This document shows positions 35,912-47,226 of a stretch of 64,000 bases of DNA, piece after piece. The notes under the pieces are model-generated. The model was not told the DNA's origin. It searched no databases and was given only the letters and a program-made list of their open reading frames with translations. Made by a program: the position numbers and the translations under genes. Positions within the stretch are counted from its first letter, which is position 1. Each line of letters opens with the position of its first letter. Source of the DNA: Uranotaenia lowii (taxonomy: Eukaryota; Arthropoda; Insecta; Diptera; Culicidae); contig NC_073692.1 of the NCBI RefSeq assembly GCF_029784155.1, positions 319,381,641 to 319,445,640 on the forward strand, written 5' to 3'.

Positions 35912-37599
35912 CTAGCTGATCCCGTACGAACTTCGTTTCGCTTTAATTCATTGGTACGTCAAAATGAGTTTAGAAAATGAATTCGAAACATTCTTTTGAA
36001 AATTTTGGGGAAAAAATTCAACCGTATTTAAAGTCGCTACTATAACTATTACTTGAAATTCAAATTACACAGTTGATTGGATTTTTATTAAAATTTATGT
36101 GAGAGTGTTTTCTTCTCGATCGGTTGCAAAGTCTAGACATTATGGCAGAAACATGTACTATTTGTTTGTGTGCACGACTCTTTTGCTTGACCTTCACACT
36201 TAAATTGGTATCAATTAACTGCCTCCAACAAAATTATTGCACAAAACACTGAACATTCAATGAAACCCTCTTTTTTTGTCTCATGGCCCGAAATTCGAAA
36301 ATTGAAACCAATTTTACGTTCCTCAAAACTCCCTTGTGCCATTTTTTCTTTTCAAATTATATGTAAAATAACGTCAGGAACTTGAAAACAGTGAACAGTG
36401 AATATAGACGCCCTTTTCGCCGACCCTTGACACGGAACGTGCCTAGAGTCCACCTAGAGTCAATTGCTCATAGTTTATAACCCTCATCTGAACATTTTTA
36501 TCTCAATCCGATGCATGATCACGACAATATCGCGAAAACAGTGAGCAACTAACATGAACAGTCTTTTTTTGACCACGATTCAAAACTTGACACCTGAAAT
36601 CAATTATCTTTTCTGTTAAACTCCCATGTGTCAATTTTCATTACAATTCTATGCTCAATCAAGAGGATATCGTAAAAACAGTGAACAGATAGTAACCCGT
36701 TTTGCCGACCCCTGAGTCAAGATTTGAAACCTGAAAGCAAAAGAGCGTCCCTAAAAACTCCTATGTGGCAATTTTCATCTCAATCCAATGTAGAATAACG
36801 TCAATATCGCAAAAACATTAAAGTTGGGTATGGACGACTCCTTCAGCCGACTTCTGATCCGCAATTCGAAACTTGAAATCGATTGCTCGTCCCTCAAAAC
36901 ACTCATGTGCTAATTTTCATCACAATCTGGTGTTTAATAACGCCAATATCGCAAAAACATTAATCAGTTGATATGGACGACCCCTTTGGCCGACCCCTGA
37001 CCCAAAATTTGATAACTGTAATCGATTGCTCGTCTCTCAAAACACTCATGAGCAAATTTTCATCACAATTCAATGTAAAATAAAGCCAATATCGCAAAAA
37101 CATTAATCAGTGGATATGGACGACCCCTTTGGCCGACCCCTGATCCTAAATTTGATAACTGTAATCGATTGCTCGTCTCTCAAAACACTCATGTGCAAAT
37201 TTTCATCACAATCTGATGTATAATAACGCCAATATCGCAAAAACATTAATCAGTGGATATGGACGACCCCTTTGGCCGACCCCTGATCCTAAATTTGATA
37301 ACTGTAATCGGTTGCTCGTCTCTCAAAACACTCATGTGCAAATTTTCATCACAATCCGACGGAAAATAACGCCAATAACGTGAAAACAATATTTGTCTTG
37401 TATGGACGACCCCCTTCAGAAGGGGTCGTCCAAAAATCTAAAAACATTTTTCATCATTCCTGGTCCTAATGAGCATCCATGCCAAATTTCAGATCTCTAG
37501 CTCTTAAGGCGGCTGAGTCTATAGAGGACAAACAAACAAACAAACAAACAAACAAACAAACAAACAAACATACAGATAATTGCTTTTTATATATATAGA
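35912..37599 (-). mobile_element. Helitron, unit 1 of a head-to-tail pair
   Basis: On the minus strand it starts TCTATATATATAAAAAGC and ends CGGGATCAGCTAG before a host T. Just inside the 3' end is a small palindrome ACGAAGTTCGT, the expected Helitron hairpin. A (CAAA)10 tract lies near the 5' end (37529-37570). The interior has tandem 143-bp repeats. No Rep/helicase gene. It is inserted in the 3' UTR of LINE C. Confidence 0.8.
36370..37430. repeat. 143-bp tandem repeats inside Helitron unit 1 (repeated in unit 2)
   Basis: The phrase GCCAATATCGCAAAAACATT recurs at 36942, 37085 and 37228, and in changed form at 37371, giving an exact 143-base period. Older, more diverged units extend left to about 36370. 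Each unit contains a GACGACCCCTTTGGCCGACC segment. The same array is present in unit 2 at +1691. Diverged units of the family occur at 24870-25140. Confidence 0.85.
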
Positions 37600-37602
37600 T
37601 TA

Positions 37603-40257
37603 CTAGCTGATCCCGTACGAACTTCGTTTCGCTTTAATTCATTGGTACGTCAAAATGAGTTTAGAAAATGAATTCGAAACATTCTTTTGAAAATTTTGGG
37701 GAAAAAATTCAACCGTATTTAAAGTCGCTACTATAACTATTACTTGAAATTCAAATTACACAGTTGATTGGATTTTTATTAAAATTTATGTGAGAGTGTT
37801 TTCTTCTCGATCGGTTGCAAAGTCTAGACATTATGGCAGAAACATGTACTATTTGTTTGTGTGCACGACTCTTTTGCTTGACCTTCACACTTAAATTGGT
37901 ATCAATTAACTGCCTCCAACAAAATTATTGCACAAAACACTGAACATTCAATGAAACCCTCTTTTTTTTGTCTCATGGCCCGAAATTCGAAAATTGAAAC
38001 CAATTTTACGTTCCTCAAAACTCCCTTGTGCCATTTTTTCTTTTCAAATTATATGTAAAATAACGTCAGGAACTTGAAAACAGTGAACAGTGAATATAGA
38101 CGCCCTTTTCGCCGACCCTTGACACGGAACGTGCCTAGAGTCCACCTAGAGTCAATTGCTCATAGTTTATAACCCTCATCTGAACATTTTTATCTCAATC
38201 CGATGCATGATCACGACAATATCGCGAAAACAGTGAGCAACTAACATGAACAGTCTTTTTTTGACCACGATTCAAAACTTGACACCTGAAATCAATTATC
38301 TTTTCTGTTAAACTCCCATGTGTCAATTTTCATTACAATTCTATGCTCAATCAAGAGGATATCGTAAAAACAGTGAACAGATAGTAACCCGTTTTGCCGA
38401 CCCCTGAGTCAAGATTTGAAACCTGAAAGCAAAAGAGCGTCCCTAAAAACTCCTATGTGGCAATTTTCATCTCAATCCAATGTAGAATAACGTCAATATC
38501 GCAAAAACATTAAAGTTGGGTATGGACGACTCCTTCAGCCGACTTCTGATCCGCAATTCGAAACTTGAAATCGATTGCTCGTCCCTCAAAACACTCATGT
38601 GCTAATTTTCATCACAATCTGGTGTTTAATAACGCCAATATCGCAAAAACATTAATCAGTTGATATGGACGACCCCTTTGGCCGACCCCTGACCCAAAAT
38701 TTGATAACTGTAATCGATTGCTCGTCTCTCAAAACACTCATGAGCAAATTTTCATCACAATTCAATGTAAAATAAAGCCAATATCGCAAAAACATTAATC
38801 AGTGGATATGGACGACCCCTTTGGCCGACCCCTGATCCTAAATTTGATAACTGTAATCGATTGCTCGTCTCTCAAAACACTCATGTGCAAATTTTCATCA
38901 CAATCTGATGTATAATAACGCCAATATCGCAAAAACATTAATCAGTGGATATGGACGACCCCTTTGGCCGACCCCTGATCCTAAATTTGATAACTGTAAT
39001 CGGTTGCTCGTCTCTCAAAACACTCATGTGCAAATTTTCATCACAATCCGACGGAAAATAACGCCAATAACGTGAAAACAATATTTGTCTTGTATGGACG
39101 ACCCCCTTCAGAAGGGGTCGTCCAAAAATCTAAAAACATTTTTCATCATTCCTGGTCCTAATGAGCATCCATGCCAAATTTCAGATCTCTAGCTCTTAAG
39201 GCGGCTGAGTCTATAGAGGACAAACAAACAAACAAACAAACAAACAAACATACAGATAATTGCTTTTTATATATAGGGGAGAATGAGGATACTTGATCCC
39301 TGGGGATACTTGATTCCTTAGCTATATCTCGAAACTGGAATGTCTTACAAAGATCAAATGTTCTAGAAAAATGTGCCAAAATGAGCAAAATAACAATGCT
39401 TGTAGTTTGAAATTTTTTAACAAAATAATTGTTTGAGTAATTCAACTTTGTTTGAAAAATTTCACAAAATGTAACTTGAAGATCTTTTTTTATCACTTTA
39501 AAATGTTCCTTACACGGGAAAATTATGAAAAAAAATATTTGTTCCAATATATCAATCGTTCGAGCGTAAAATGAACTTCATAATGCCGTATTTTCAAAGC
39601 AATGGAAAACTCTTAACTTTTTTCAGAAAAAGTTTTCTAAAATGTTAATTATGGGTACAATTGATCCCCTAGAGTTGGGTACAATTGGTCCCCCTTCCAA
39701 ACGGCATATTCTTCTTCTGAATTGATCGTTATGATTGCTGATTACGAAATTACTAATATTAAACCAAAAACTAATATTTATCAAACAATTGTCTGAAGAA
39801 AAGAGCAAAAATTATTAATTTTCTTATAATTATAAAAAGTAGCGCCTTTAAGTATGCAATGATATTAGCGTTGAGACAAGGTTATAGAATTTCCTTCTTA
39901 TGTCTGCTATAAATTGTGAAATGAGAACAAACATGACCAAAATAGTCAATTAACATTCTATCTTTGGGTTTTGTTTGATTTTTATACAAGGATTAGGGCT
40001 TCCTGAATATAAGATCAAGTCTCCTTCAATAGGGGATCAAGTCTCCCCTAACTTCAGAAAAATCGCATATTTTTTACTCCCACGAAAATGCTTCTAGTTC
40101 AACAACGGGTTCAAGTATCGTTCTAATTTTTGGAGCATAGAAACATGAAGTTACAAGCTATCAGAAAATGTCAAAGACGGCGAGTTGCTAAATTTTTCCA
40201 AAAAGATATGGTGAAAATAAGAAAAGGGGATCAAGTATCCCCACTCTCCCCTATAGA
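37603..40257 (-). mobile_element. Helitron, unit 2 of the pair, interrupted by a MITE
   Basis: Repeats unit 1 with a period of 1691 bases and almost no differences: an 8-T instead of 7-T run and (CAAA)7 instead of (CAAA)10 are the only ones I noticed. Three bases (TTA on the plus strand) separate the units. Its 5' end is split by a MITE at 39276-40251; the last bases TAGA with flanking T follow at 40254-40258, completing TCTATATATA on the minus strand. Confidence 0.8.
39276..40251. mobile_element. TA-flanked MITE, 'GGGGATACTTGATCC' family
   Basis: TA at 39274-39275 and 40252-40253; ends inverted, GGGGAGAATGAGGATACTTG left and GGGGAGAGTGGGGATACTTG right on the minus strand. The phrase GGGGAT(A/C)...TTGATCC recurs inside in both orientations (about 39293, 39655, 39685, 40029, 40228). 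976 bp, no coding frame. It landed in the AT steps at the 5' tip of Helitron unit 2, whose first copy shows the empty site. Confidence 0.85.
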
Positions 40258-40436
40258 TTACAATAAATTAGGAGTTCTGAACTGTCCAGAGCCCTATAGT
40301 TTACTAATCACTAAAGTTTATTTATTCGACTTAAATTTGCTGAGCACAATCAAGTATTTTATTGTAGGAGAACATCCTGTAATGTTAAAAATATTTTAAA
40401 CTTACAACTAAAAACTAAAACTATCTTTAAATTAAA

Positions 40437-41850
40437 CTAATTGTAGAGAGAACGAATCTCTGCGATGGAAGACTGCATCGATTTGCCTCTGAAATTGGAA
40501 ATGATTTTGTTGGCCATCTCTTCGATCGATTCAATGCCCGCAACCCGATGAAGATCTTCGGTGCTGTGCCAAGGTGGAAGCCGCAAAATCATTTTCAGAA
40601 CCTTGTTCTGAATCCTCTGGATGGCTTTCTTCCTCGTCGCGCAGCAGCTAGACCAAATCGGAACTGCTTACATTATCGCTGGTCGGAACACTTGTTTGTA
40701 GATCAGAATCTTATTTCGCAGACACAACTTGGATTTCCTGTTGATGAGAGAATAAAGAGATTTAGTGTATTTATTACATTTAGATTGAATATCTTCAATG
40801 TGATTTTTAAAAGTAAGATTCCGATCAAGTGTTAGTCCCAAGTACTTCACGTGATCAGACCACTCTAATGAAACCCCATTAAAAGTTACGGAATGCATTT
40901 CATTAGGATTTAAAAATTGAGCTCTTGGCTTATGGGGAAATAAAATAAGTTGAGTTTTGGAAGCGTTAGGAGAAATTTTCCACATTTTCAAGTAATTCAA
41001 AAAGGAATTCAAATTATGTTGCAATCTACTGCGTACCACCCGTAAATTTCGACCTTTGGCTGAAAGCAAAGTATCGTCAGCAAATAATCTTCTACCTTTT
41101 CCTTCTGGTACATCAGGAAGATCAGAAGTAAAAATATTGTATGAAATTGGCCCAAGTATACTACCCTGAGGGACACCAGCTCTAATGGGTGTCCTTTCAG
41201 AGCATGAATTATGATAGCTTACTTGTAAGGTTCGGCTAGTCAAATAATTTTGAATAATTTTGGTGAGATATACAGGAAAATCAAATCGAGCTAATTTAGC
41301 TACTAAACCTTTGTGCCAAACACTGTCAAAAGCTTTTTCATTATCTGGAAGAGCAACACCAGTTGAATAACCTTCAGATTTGCTAGCGTTAATCATATTA
41401 GTTACACTCAAAAGTTGATGTGTAGTAGAATGCCCATGACGAAAACCAAATTGTTCATCAGGGAAAATTGAATTCTGACTAATGTGAATCATCATTCTAT
41501 TCAAAATAACTCTATCAAATAGTTTACTTAAAGATGGAAGCAAACTAATTGGTCGATAACTTGAAGGCTCTGAAGCACTTTTTCCAGGTTTCAAAATTGG
41601 AGTTACTTTGGCATTTTTCCATTTATTTGGAAAATAAGCCAAGTGAAAACATTTATTGAAGATTTTAACTAAAAAAATTAAAGTGCTTTCAGGCAACTTT
41701 TTTATAAGAATATAGAAAATCCCATCTTCCCCCGGAGCTGTCATATTTTTAAATTTTCTGAAAATCAATTTAAGTTCATCAATATTTGTCTCACAGGAAC
41801 TTTCAAATGCATTTTGTTTAGAAAGAATATCATCAAATTTATTTTAGGAA
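40437..41850 (-). pseudogene. Juan-like reverse transcriptase, nearly intact, one nonsense codon
   Basis: Motifs in order: MTAPGEDGIFY, KVTPILKPGKSASEPSSYRP, FGFRHGHSTTHQL, NEKAFDSVWHKGLVAKL with the catalytic D of palm motif A, RAGVPQGSILGP, RLFADDTLLSAKGR (FADD) and KYLGLTLDRNLTF. The frame is open to a TAA at 40668-40670, where a tyrosine codon is expected after FRPAIM. It then continues in the same frame through SSCCATRKKAIQRIQNKVLK to AEIRSLYN and the TAG at 40437-40439. So a single substitution breaks the RT. An upstream stop near 41855 and the absent endonuclease make the copy defective anyway. Confidence 0.85.
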
Positions 41851-42039
41851 CAAAAGATAGTATATGTAGTTCATATTTATCACATAAATGATAGTTTTCC
41901 TTTAAAATTAGGCTTGGCATCTCTCTGATTTCTCGAAATGCTTCCCATGTATTGAGCTGTCTATATTCACGATGTCTCTGATGGAAGCATTTTATTTATC
42001 GAAAATCAGTATCACTAAAATATGCATCATTAGAAAGTT

Positions 42040-44165
42040 GGAACTTTTTTTGAAGAACTTTTAACTTTTTAATGGTTTTTTCAAAGACAAAATTCTATTA
42101 ATCACTGTTAAAACGCTTGTTTTACCTTTAGCGTTAAACCAAATCCATATTTCAACAATATGATCAACAAAATAATTTCCCTGGTTACAATTTTTTAGAA
42201 AACATTAAAGTTATAAAAATGTAAAGAAAAAAACTGTAATGCCACAAACAGAATTATCATTATTTCATTTGAAAAATCTAATTAAACTTCTCATCACTGA
42301 TTGTACTATGACCAGAAATGGTATTCTACCAACTTAGTTATTGATTGTAGAATGTTTAAAAGTTCAGGGTTCACATTAAATATCATATGGTTTGTTCACA
42401 TTAAATATCAATCTATTTCATGAATTTGTTCAGGATAATCTGAAGTTAGGAGCATTTATGGGATTTTATTATTCCGGATCAAATATCAAATTCTGTTTTT
42501 GTCACTCTGGTTTCTCCAAAAATCCCGAAGAGGGGGAATGAACATAGTGTAAAGTATTTTAAAATAAAATTTGATAAATTCTCGAAAATTCAAACAGTTG
42601 AAAGTCCGAAAGCCAAGATGGGAATTATATCATCTGTTTTTAACGATTTTTTTTTCAAATTTTCGATCTGAATTATCATGATTTATTAATATTTTTATAT
42701 ATTTGGTGCAATGTAGATTGTATACAGAGTTGTTAAATGCCAACTTATGTCCAATTCTTTTTCCAATTAATTGAAAATTTGAACAAAACCCCCTCTCCCC
42801 ATCCTTGTAATGTTTCAAATCTAAGTGAAAAAATAAGGTTTTAAAACCTGCTTTACTTAATTTTTTTTTCATTAGCCATCCATAATCTTGAATATGTGTA
42901 TAATCTGGGCAATTAAATGTAGTCAAAATATTTTAAGCATTTCCAGCTACTGCAATAAATTCTGTTCATGACACGATGATATTTTTTGTTTTCATGAAAG
43001 TAAGAAAATAACATTCAGAGATGAACCAGCCTGTGGGTGAAAACCTCTCAAATAAAGACAAACAAAAAATGACATTCCAGGGGAAAGCCAAAAATGTCGA
43101 AATCTACAGACAAATGTTTACAGTGTTCCATACTACTAGATAAAAATCCGCGTTAATTAATTTCATCTAGGATTGGAAATAGCAAAACTCTTAGAAAACG
43201 AAATGAAAAATTCGCAAAAACTCTGATGACTTAAGATCTGACAACTAGTGAATTGAGATTTCAAATAATAGTATTACATCAAATCAACCACTAAGAACTG
43301 TTAAAAGCTAAGTTGATGTTGAGATTTTGCAATCTTCTTTTTCCTTTTGATCGAAAAAAACATCAATGGAAGGCATTAGGTTCTGTTCGTGTACTTTTGA
43401 AAAAAATGAACAATTTTGAATTTTCGCTTTAAAACTAAAATTCGACCACATTTTTACATACACGAATGCCTTCAAAAACGCTAACTTTTGCAATCAAACA
43501 TGAAAAAATGGTAGAAATTTAGTTTTGGTTTTGCATATTGTGGAACCCGTGTCTATGAAGTATGAAAATCTTCAGAAATCATCAAAAGGAATGAAAGATT
43601 TTCAACAAAGATATTTCAGGAGGATTATTAAAAACTTGGGATTAAATGTAACGAGAAAGTAAAATTTGTTGCCTAGTACCAAAAATACTTGTTCATGAAG
43701 TTCTCGCTCAAAGTATATAAAATTTTTTTTTTTTAAAGGTGCAGACTTTTTTTTCATAATAAAACACCATAAATGCTCTTTACTTCTGACGACCCTGAAC
43801 AAATTTTGTAAAAGATTTTTTTTAATGTAAATAACCATCCTAAACATTTAAACATTCTAATATCAATAACCTAGTTGGTAGAATACTATTTCTGATCTTG
43901 GTACAATTAGTGACGAGAAGTTTTATTAGATTATTCAAAATAAATCATTCTGTTTGGGATATTACAATTCTTTTTTCTCAAGTTCTATTACTTTGATGTT
44001 TTCTACAAAGTTGTAGCCAGAGAATTTTCCTTTGTGATAATGAAATATGGAGTTGGTTTAACGCTAAACGTAGAACAAGCGTTTTTAACAGTGATTAGTA
44101 GGATTTTGTCTTTGGAGAATCCATTAAAAAGGTTTTAAAAATCTTCAAAAAAATTAAATGTTTTA
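42040..44165. repeat. Diverged inverted repeat, arms about 0.4 kb
   Basis: 42040-42485 and 43755-44165 are inverted copies with clear but imperfect similarity (for example TTTAGCGTTAAACCAA, GGTATTCTACCAAC and AGCATTTATGG in both). The 1.27-kb centre (42486-43754) shows no gene; it contains AT-rich DNA only. This could be an old inverted duplication or terminal repeats of another dead element. Confidence 0.65.
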
Positions 44166-44508
44166 CACCCCCGATGGATTATTTCAAATTTGGGCTCAAA
44201 TAAAAGGCGAAAGTCCCGGATTTCGAATGGTGTAAAAATAAGCGATGCAAATTTTTGAAAAATAAAGTCTTCTCCCAGAGACACTGTGATTATACAACTA
44301 AAAAGAAAGAACTTTATAAAAAACTTTGAAAATTTTATTCGAATAATTTTTTATGGCCAATAGCGGTATAATAGAATAAAGGAAGAATAAGAGTTCAATA
44401 TTTGCCTAAGAGTGTCTTGAATCTGTGCAAACAAAATGAGTTGTTCCCGATGTTCGGCTTTTTAGGACTAAAGTAGGCTCTAGGTCCAAAGTAGGAACAC
44501 TCATCCTA

Positions 44509-44960
44509 AATGAAAAAAAAAATTTACAGCGCAGAGTATTATACGAGCATTACAAATGATTCTATGGTTATTTGAAACCCCTTTCCTCCTTTCAGGGAAT
44601 AAGAAAGTGAGAGTGGAGTTCTGCAAATAGAGAAAATTTTTACAGAAAAAAAGTATTTAAGTACAGAAAAAGTTCCTAATTTTTTGTTGGAAGGAGGGGA
44701 GGGATTCCATACAGTGTAGAGATGGGGATGGGGGATGGGAGCTCTTCGTATGGTTTGAAAAACAGTCTATCAAAAGAAATGAAACGTGTAAGGCACCTCC
44801 TTCTTTCAGAGGAGCAACAGGAAGAAGGAGAGGGAGGCTCTTATATTTGGTTTTGTATAAGAGCGAAAACTCATCAAGCAAATGGGGCCAAATGTGATAT
44901 TTATTTCCCTCTTCCCACTTTGGAAGGGTAAGGCAAATAAAAACCAATTCTTAGTTTTTG
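44509..44960 (+). repeat. Tandem repeats of the host Helitron, right part
   Basis: Continues the array from 34304-34850, with GATTCTATGGTTATTTGAAA near 44550 and CATCAAGCAAATGGGGCCAA near 44873 matching the left-hand units. Open frames across it on both strands are repeats, not genes. Confidence 0.65.
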
Positions 44961-45163
44961 TTTTAAAATAATGATTAAAAAACACATTTTCAATCACGTT
45001 TTGAAATAAAAATTTAAAAAATGTGCAAGTCTTTTTTCAAGTTGCAGCTCTCGTTGTGAAGATATTGAAATGTTATTTGAGAAGATTAACAAATAAATCA
45101 AAGATATTTTCACACATTTGATTGATTTTTGGAAGGTGTAGCATAGCACATCGATTCAGCTAG

Positions 45164-47049
45164 TGTCCACTAAAATGTAACATTCTCACAAACTCGACGA
45201 ATATATTAATCAATATAAGTTTGAGAAAACATGACTCAGAGAGTTTTGATCAATACTAATGCCCGTTAGCTGTCAACGGATACTTATGTTTTTGGTTGTC
45301 ACAACTGTCACTTTGATCTTAAATGCCCTTGTTTTTTTTAAGATTAAAATTAAATCTACAATCTTTAATTTTAATTTATCAAAACTGATATCGCTGCCAG
45401 TTTTCGATTATCTGGTGTGAATTTTTCCAGGCCTTTATCCATATTTATCAACTTACCTTCCCATGAATGGCAGCTGCTGTAGTTTATTGCTGATTCACTT
45501 CCCGCTTATAAATAATGCAGAAAATTTTGGGCTGGCTGAGATTGCAATTTACTGACCAAATCGCTCCAGTTTAAGCGCACCCGAACCTTGCCCGTGTTGA
45601 TGTTATCTTTTTTTTCTCTGTTTTTATTCTTCATGCTACGTTTACCGGGAGAAAAATCACCTAAAGCTCTTAGGCACTAGAGGGCCTACCGGAACCGTTG
45701 CTGGCCTTCCAGCAGATACACCATATCGGGGGTCGCTCCTGCTTGCCATGAGAAAACATAATACACGACATTATAATTAAAATTGATGGCCCCATTCGGA
45801 GCAAAATTGTGCCGAACCGAGCGGACCAAGATGGCGAATCACACCCGCTACCGGAATCACTCTCTGGAGCCACCACTCAGTATCACTGGGACAAAGCTCA
45901 TACAACCAAACTGGGTAGGTGGTATATTCATCCGAACTCGACCAGGTGCCGAGCTTGGATTGTAGAGAACAGAAAAAAAAAATCAGAAACACACGGATAA
46001 TTCCGGCGTAGAGAGGCTCCTTAAACACCCGCAGGCACAATGAAAAGCTGTTGGCTCACAAAACATATGAATTCCATTTTACGAGCGGTGATTACAATCT
46101 GGAGGGCTTCCGGGAGCGTTTTGTGCAACAAATAATCCGTGCCACGGACTCAAGATTGTTTGCTAGTACCATGTTACGCAACATTTCGCCTCAATAACGA
46201 ACGAGTAGCTTTAAGTTGCAACCAATTTTATTGCCCTAAAAGCCTGAATTGGTCACGCAATATCCCGGAGAAGAATAAAAAACACACGCAATGTACCATC
46301 AAAATCAATCTTCCTTTCCGAGCTCGAGTTCTTGAAGATGAAAGGAACCGGAAAAAAGATACGACGATCCCCGTTGCTCACTATCACGAACCGGTAGAAA
46401 AAATACAAATTTAATGATGTGTCTGGTTCGGCAAATTTGCGCAACTTGGGCATGCCATCGTAAATCCGACTAAATTTGGTTCATTGCAGGCTAGCTGGCA
46501 CAAGCACGCACCTTCTCTCCTTTTTATTTGAAGTTATGTTTCGTGAATCACTTGTTAGCCATGTAGGATGTTAACGCCTTCCATTGGAGGATGGTATCAA
46601 AGCGGATATTTTCATTCGCCAACAATAACAATAAAGTGGATATTTTTTTCCCCAATTTTTCACTATTTGATATGAAACATTTATGTTCCAATTCTTTCAA
46701 AATACATCTTCAAAAATTTAAGGGGGTCAGTAAATAAAACGGAATAAAACATTGGGTTTTCGGATGCATCCCAATAGCTCGGAGGTAGTAACATGACGTT
46801 AATTCCAAGTCTTATCAGCTTTTTGTCACCTATCAGAATCTTCTTTTGATTGGCTTATGCTTGACATATGCTATCCGGTCAGTCACTTTCTCTCTCTCTT
46901 GATCCCATAGTGTTTCGAAGAACCGGCTTATGTTGTAATACCATACGCATACATTATCGATCCAATCGGTGATTCCTACCAGGTTTTTTCTCAACTCCTA
47001 TAAAAAGGTAGTAGATAGGTTTGTTCTTTGTTCCGTCGCTAAGCCTTAC
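45164..47049. other. Host intron, complex sequence
   Basis: No exon or transposon recognised. 45420-46480 is richer in GC and more complex than flanking DNA and could be conserved regulatory DNA. The frames at 45670-46040 have no known domain or splice signals that I trust. The stretch lies downstream of the IQ exon. Confidence 0.4.
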
Positions 47050-47226
47050 CTTGGTCATTGGGATCGAACTCGGCTTCCAGCTCCTCCTTGGTTGGTTCCC
47101 GTTCCTGTTCCGGTTGCTGCTGCTGTGCTGCACTTCCGTTAACACCGTCTCCTTGTTTCATCTTTTTGTCCTTTCGCACCTGGTGGCCCCGGAACGCTGC
47201 CTGGATTTTGGTGGCTGCTGCCTCGA
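47050..47226 (-). CDS. Host exon with an IQ calmodulin-binding motif (igloo/neuromodulin-like)
   Basis: 177 bp on the minus strand, bounded by an acceptor (tract ...CTCTCTCTGTTCCACTTTGCAG) and a donor GTAAGG. Both introns are phase 1, so the exon is symmetrical. It encodes 58 full codons containing EAAATKIQAAFRGHQVRKD, a textbook IQ motif (IQ...RG...R) that binds calmodulin without calcium. A glutamine-rich stretch and the acidic EPTKEELEAEFDPND follow. Short acidic proteins with this motif are the neuromodulin/neurogranin group; in insects that is igloo, a neuronal calmodulin-binding protein. The exon is well supported; the gene name is inference. No other exon is seen in the window. Confidence 0.75.

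Larger units (their letters stand above)
35858..41870 (-). mobile_element. LINE C: Juan-like Jockey retrotransposon, split by Helitrons
   Basis: RT region at 40437-41850 on the minus strand, 3' UTR from 40436 to 40258, then, after the Helitron pair at 35912-40257, the last 50 bases with AATAAA and an A tail (T run 35858-35865 on the plus strand). The upstream half is truncated or decayed beyond about 41870; coding-like sequence may reach 42050. The C-terminal RT block and the terminal SLYN closely resemble Juan elements of mosquitoes as I recall them. Confidence 0.78.
34851..44506. mobile_element. 9.66-kb TA-flanked element, 'CCTACTTTGGACC' family
   Basis: TA at 34849-34850 and 44507-44508. 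The left end reads GAGTTAGTTGCCCTACTTTG, the right on the minus strand GGATGAGTGTTCCTACTTTG, both continuing GACC. Related words (CCTACTTTGAACC, TATTGGACC, CCTACTTTAGTCC) repeat just inside. The tandem array of the host Helitron resumes on the far side, which supports a single insertion. The interior is mostly later insertions. No transposase recognised. Without the nested LINE and Helitrons it would be about 4 kb. Confidence 0.6.
27746..45163 (+). mobile_element. Host Helitron split by two giant insertions
   Basis: Begins TCAATATATCTAAAAAATGG after a host A (27745), then the TGTCTGTCTGTCTGTAG phrase common in short insect Helitrons, and ends ATCGATTCAGCTAG before a host T (45164). Between lie the hAT at 27813-34295 and the TA element at 34851-44506. 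Removing both and their target duplications leaves about 1.26 kb, a normal size for a non-autonomous Helitron. Its body is a set of tandem repeats of roughly 145-165 bp seen on both sides of the second insertion. No Rep/helicase gene. Confidence 0.65.

Noticed and set aside
36370..37430. Regularly spaced repeats resembling a CRISPR array
   Set aside because: The whole 143-bp unit repeats, with no unique spacers, and it lies inside a eukaryotic Helitron.
35911..39275. Assembly error as the explanation of the 1691-bp duplication
   Set aside because: Not excluded, but the two units differ in a T run and a CAAA count and only one holds the MITE, which favours a real duplication.
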